The position numbers and the translations under genes were made by a program. From Lumbricus rubellus (lineage: Eukaryota > Annelida > Clitellata > Crassiclitellata > Lumbricidae), in the NCBI GenBank assembly GCA_945859605.1, contig OX243820.1, forward strand, positions 31,458,617 through 31,522,616: 64,000 nt of DNA. Direction: 5' to 3'. Each line of letters begins with the position of its first letter. Positions within the stretch are counted from its first letter, which is position 1. The notes below the pieces were generated by a model. That model was not told the origin of the DNA and ran no database searches. It saw only the letters and a program-made list of their open reading frames with translations. Positions 59,518 to 64,000 of the stretch are shown one piece after another.

Positions 59518-62500
59518 CTACTGCATGGGCGATGCTGGCCTTTTGCCACAGCAGCAGCTGACAGCATTGCAGACTTGCAGATCGTAGGCGGTGAAGGGAG
59601 AGCAGCATGCAGTCGACGATGGCGAAGGCCTCCTCCTTGGGCTGAAAGACCCAGCAGATGGGTAGGAACCTGCAGAGGGGACAGGACGGTGAAAATGGGG
59701 AAGCAGAAACGGACTTGTTTTATAGACCTGGTATCCAGGTAAGAAGCTGTTCTACAGACGCATCATTAATTTTATAGAGGGGGGGGGGGAGATATGTAGA
59801 GGTAGGCAAACGGAGGGAGTGATACAGAAGAACATACAGATAGTGAAATCGAGGTACAACGAGAGGTATTGCATGGACGATTCATAAGACAAACTTACAC
59901 AGACGTAGAGACAGTCGAAGAGAGAGATAGAGAGAGACAAACAGACAGATAAGCAGACAGAGAGACTGACATACAGAGACAGAGGGAAGGAGAGAGAAAG
60001 ATACAACTAGAGATAGACACCACACAGACAGACAGAAGCAGAAAGAGACTTATCCACAACTACAGACACAAGTACAATACTTTCTAACCACACAGAGACA
60101 GACAGACGCCTACGCAACGACAGACACACGCACATATACACAGACAGAGGCAGAAAGCTAGCCTATAAGCGAACAACACTCAACGAACAGGACCAAAGAG
60201 GTAGACCAGGGCAGCTGAGTGCCTGCCTTCCTGCCTGCCTGCCTGCCTACACCTTTTCCCGCCCTTAGTCTGATCGCCAGCGGAGGAGAGAATGTCACCC
60301 ACCTCCTCCTTCCTCTACCATCTTCCGAACGTGGGAGGACTCAGTCAGTATCAGGACCAGAAGAGGTAACAACAACAGCAGCAGCAGCAGCAGAAGCATC
60401 TATACTTTGGGCGGCCTGCGCCTTAGGCCTTTCATCGTCCAAGGGGGAGAGAGAGAGAGAGCGTGCGAGCGACACAAAGCCCCCAATTTTCTGGGCCGTG
60501 GCCGCGGGCGCAGGCCGCACGGTCACCCCCTCGATCGTCGCCCTGGTCGTCTTAACGGTATACTCGATCGTTTTGCCCGGCAGACTGATTTCGCCTGTTC
60601 GGGATATAACCCTCGGGAAAGGGTCTGCGGTGTGGCTGAGGACGGATCCTTTTGTGTACATTCTTACCTGTAGATGACAAGTAGAGACAATTAGCGACTA
60701 CTACATGTACTACTACTACAACTACTACTACTACAACTACTAATACGATTTCCGGTGTTTTAATGCGTAGATAAATATTCCCTTCCCAGTGTTACTGGTG
60801 TTCTTGTGTACTGACTCGACGACCTATGGCAAGTAAGAGCAATGCATATTTCTTCTGTTCATTCATTCATTCATTCGTTCATTCATTCATTCATTCATTC
60901 ATTCATTCATTCGCTCATTTATTCATTCATTCATTCGTTCATTCATTCGTTAATTAATTAATTAATTCATTCATTCGTTCGTTCATTAATTAATTCGTTC
61001 ATTCATTCATTCGTTCATTCATTCGTTCGTTCGTTCGTTCATTCATCGGCTGAATATAATTGGAGAACTTGTTAAAAATTCTGGATCTACTCAGACTACT
61101 CAGATAACATCCATCGCGTGAAACTACAAACTCAGAAGTTGGAATTTGTATTAATTTTCGTCGTGTCTTATAAAATAATTGCTTTGTATTTTATTTGACC
61201 ATTTATAAAGCGCTTCTCGCAGCAACAGCCTTGCAGTAGCGCTCCCAGTGCGTACGACTGAGAGAGTAAAAATGCAGGATTTCAGATGAGAGAAAGACGA
61301 GGAAAGAATACCAGAGTGGATGACAGAGCGAACTGATGAGGGTGTTGGGGGAAGAGTCCATTCCACAAGGAGGGATCTCTATGCAGGCAAAATTAATGGT
61401 GTGTCTTGAGCCATTGGGGTCTTGACGCGGGCAACAAAGAGGCCAAGCTGTTTAGAGGCCCCAGGAGGACGCATCGAAGTGGCAGAGAGGAAGTTATAAG
61501 GCTATAAGATGGCACATATTAGGCCTACTTTGGAGCAAGACCCAATTGAGACATGATGTACTCTGATAAGGCATGGTAAGACTCGACACAATATTGATGT
61601 TAGGCCTGTTCATGGCATGCGAGGCCTGGTAACAAAAGAGGCTGAGATAATGACTATTAATGAGGCAAGGTAAGATGCTGTTTAGAGACACAAAATTTAA
61701 TGGTTAAATTCAGTCGTATCTCGGATAAAATAATATGACTCTTGTTTTAGACATTTTTGTTTTCGTTGAGTGGCGCTGATTTTATACATGCAATAGGCCT
61801 AATGCAACAGTTTGGATATCCGCCACCTATGGGTGAGCAATTAAACCTATGGGTCAGGTAAGGTTAATTAAGGCAAAGCGAGTTGTCTGGCGTGTCGCCA
61901 AGTAAAAATGCCACCGAGATACACAATGTTCACACGGCGTCCGTCTATGTAAATTGGCTAACATTATGATATTGCGTGGGGCGCGGTGGTGTAGGGGTAT
62001 GTTCGGTGCCTTGGAGCCGGAGGGTTCCAGGTTCGAATTCACCTCAAGTCGCTGCGTAGGGACCCTGACAAGTCCCTCACTCGCAATTGCTCGTGCGAAA
62101 TGAAATAATGCAAAGTGAAATAATGCATTTACTAACACATGATGTAAGAACTACAGTTTGTAATGTATTGGCCGCCAAGGACCCGCTATAATAGCTCTTG
62201 ACACGCCTCCAAACCCCTTAGTCAGTTGAATCGGTTGCTTGTCGCCTTGCTCAAGGTCGAGTAAACACACCCCACTCCCCAAAGGAATCCTGGCTACGGC
62301 CTTGTGTGCTTTGATAACGTTCTTAATATGATAGGCTAAAGTTTATCAAGTCTTTAGCGGGGAGTGTGAAATGTGAACCTTTTGCCAAGCAACTGCGGAG
62401 GAATCCCAAAAACATGACCTAGTCGAACCTAAGCTCAAAACTTCTGCAGCACCCAAAAGCAGTCGAGCAAAGACGTCAATTGGGAAATTTGGGATCGCTT

Positions 62501-63529
62501 CAGAGCAGAACCGTATTCAGGAAGTAGCCTATTACAATCCATTCTACTGCACGTAGGTAAGATGAACCAAAGACATGTTCAACTCACGGCGTTCTGGTAT
62601 TTGCGTCCACAATGAGTCAAGTTGTGCATGCTTTGAGGATGGTCAGGATGCCAGAGATGGGAATGGCAAGGATCACTGGTAGCCTGAGTAGGCTCTGAAC
62701 GTTGAGGATGCGCCCATGTGGGGCCTTCCTCACACTCAGAAAATAAACAGAAAGACCTAATGCTAAGAAATGGCATCAGTAGCAGTCATTATTTAACTTA
62801 GGCTACAATAATAATTTTTTCGCTGCTGAAATCTTGTGGATTACTGCCCAATTGTGCCCATGGACGTTTCAGAATTTAATCAATGTCTGGGCGATTGTTT
62901 TGTGCGCGAATTAAAAAACACTGTATATTAGTAGGCTAGTGTATAATATTCAGCGCGGTCCATTGCGCAATTCGCATGTTGATGCATTTTATTTTTATAG
63001 CCCAGCTTGCTGATTATAAGCCGGTGTATTACCGTGTATAGTTGAATAAATAGCTTTATAATTATTATTATTTATATAACTTGCCATTATGCTGTCGAAT
63101 GCATTATGCGTAGCCTATATCACGGTTCAGGTAGGCCTAAGCTTAGACCTATTTACCGATTCAGGTAGGTACATGTAGGTAGGTATACACAGTAGGCATG
63201 TCGGTGTGTACAGATGCATACTGGTAGGATGGTATGTAGGTTGGTCGGCAGATAGGTAGATAAGTAGCTAGGTAGATAAGTATATAGGTAGCCTAGGTAT
63301 GAAGAGAAATAGAAAGGTAGGTTGGTAGGTAAGTAGGTAGACAGGTAGGTGAGTATGCATGTATGTAGGTAAGTAGGTAGACAGGTAGGTGAGTATGCAT
63401 GTATGTAGGTATGTATGTAGGTAGGTAGAGAGATCGTGTGACCGTAGTCTGCAACCTTACATCAGCAGCTGACGCCATGGTGTCTCTCCACCCCCCGCCG
63501 GCAGTTGAAGCCGCCGCCGCTGACTGCAT
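59518..63529 (-). CDS. Hypothetical minus-strand gene (unit 2 copy)
   Basis: Same exon chain as in unit 1: E1 63529-63461, E2 62734-62588, E3 60667-60406, E4 59669-59518, with the same splice sites. The intron between E2 and E3 is 2.2 kb shorter because the hAT element is absent. As for the first copy, splice signals and matching phases are the only support and no family is recognised. Confidence 0.28.
60859..61045. repeat. (ATTC)n microsatellite (unit 2)
   Basis: Copy of 36226-36412, same variant order. Confidence 0.95.
61647..61664. other. hAT excision footprint
   Basis: The sequence ATAATGAC-TA-TTAATGAG stands where unit 1 has ATAATGAG, the 2239-bp element and ATAATGAG. The last base of the left duplication (G) and the first base of the right one (A) are changed to their complements, with two extra bases between, the classic hAT scar. 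Confidence 0.88.
61976..62136 (+). repeat. tRNA-derived SINE, family 1 (unit 2)
   Basis: Copy of 39581, with B box CCAGGTTCGAATTC at 62027-62040. Confidence 0.65.
63171..63429. repeat. (TAGG)n-type microsatellite (unit 2)
   Basis: Copy of 40775-41037. Confidence 0.9.
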
Positions 63530-64000
63530 GCAAGTGGAGCCCCTCCCTGTCTCCGCCCTTGTTGTTTACGACATTCGCAACAACGTTGCATGAGTTCACC
63601 ACACGAGTCCAATCATTGTCATAGATCAGCGAAATGCTGTTTCAATTGAACGCCCTTTCGTCCTCTGCTGCAGCAGCATGGCATCTCCTCCTTCTCATCT
63701 CTCTCCGACAACTCATGCAGTGATCAACCGATCATCAATGTCGACGGCTAATATTTCACCAGACACGAGCCGACCCCGATTGAAGTCGGCCGGAATCTTT
63801 TTTAAAATAGGCCAACACAAATAGACACACACTCACGCACGCACCCACACCCTCCCATCCTCACTCACACCCACGCGCGCGCACGTAGGCACACACGTAC
63901 ACCCACACCAGCACCCACATATTTTATTTGAGTTATGGACTTTGTGTCCATCTTTCTTTGATTATAAATGATTTTAGACGTTTAACATACAACAGCATTG

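Larger units (their letters stand above)
54389..64000. repeat. Tandem unit 2 (partial), near-identical copy of 29689-41604
   Basis: It starts within the (TATG)n array and follows unit 1 base for base except for run-length changes, rare substitutions and absence of the 2.2-kb hAT element. It ends at the window edge at the position equal to 41604, about 1 kb before the expected start of another giant-gene copy. Contents: LINE tail, trinucleotide tract, AGGCCTA minisatellite, AT tract, hypothetical minus gene, ATTC tract, excision scar, SINE and TAGG tract. Confidence 0.92.

Overview
Eukaryotic (metazoan) genomic DNA. Genes are split by GT-AG introns, non-coding DNA is AT-rich and full of microsatellites, hAT-type transposons, LINE tails and tRNA-derived SINEs, and there is a 200-N scaffold gap at 8523-8722. 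The palindrome TAGGCCTA is very frequent between genes, and a dispersed repeat carrying TATATAGCGCC recurs. Together with a macro-domain gene of PARP14-like architecture, this suggests a marine invertebrate, possibly an echinoderm or another invertebrate deuterostome. The organism is inference; the sequence alone does not settle it.

Layout. (1) 1-976 is the 3' end of macro-domain gene A. About 7.4 kb of repeat-rich flank follows, ending at a (TATG)n tract at 8.3 kb and the gap. (2) 8.7-15.5 kb is intergenic, with a hAT element, LINE debris, a possible minus-strand first exon for a small membrane protein (11955-12084) and a MITE. (3) 16617-22151 is macro-domain gene B, a complete five-coding-exon model of about 1057 residues: RRM, KH-like segments, one macro domain and a disordered tail, with no visible ADP-ribosyltransferase domain. 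The 3' end of gene B and its flank (20.79-30.48 kb) are paralogous to 1-8.4 kb, so A and B form an older tandem duplication. (4) About 29.69-54.388 kb is a 24.7-kb unit containing a (TATG)n tract, LINE remnants, a hypothetical minus-strand gene (34880-41133), a nested hAT insertion and a giant single-exon plus-strand gene (from 42599). (5) From 54389 to the window end the same unit starts again, nearly identical. The window stops about 1 kb short of where the next copy of the giant gene should begin.

The most striking object is the giant gene: 3930 residues of uninterrupted modular repeat. It has about thirty short TYVVNYD-like strand motifs, each typically followed by a Lys-rich plus aromatic segment. 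Between them lie 22-residue and 33-residue Pro/Glu/Val/Lys repeats, and the last third is built from nearly identical 900-bp higher-order repeats. I do not recognise it; its composition recalls AHNAK or titin PEVK scaffolds. Its frame runs at 54388/54389 straight into a (TATG)n microsatellite, so the 4176-codon open frame is a chimera made by the duplication junction, either a real rearrangement or an assembly joining two haplotypes.

Comparing the duplicated copies also dates transposon activity. A 2239-bp hAT element at 37022-39260 is missing from the second copy, which carries a textbook hAT excision footprint instead. Other MITEs are present in only one of the A/B flanks. No prokaryotic features, CRISPR arrays, rRNA or functional tRNA genes were seen.
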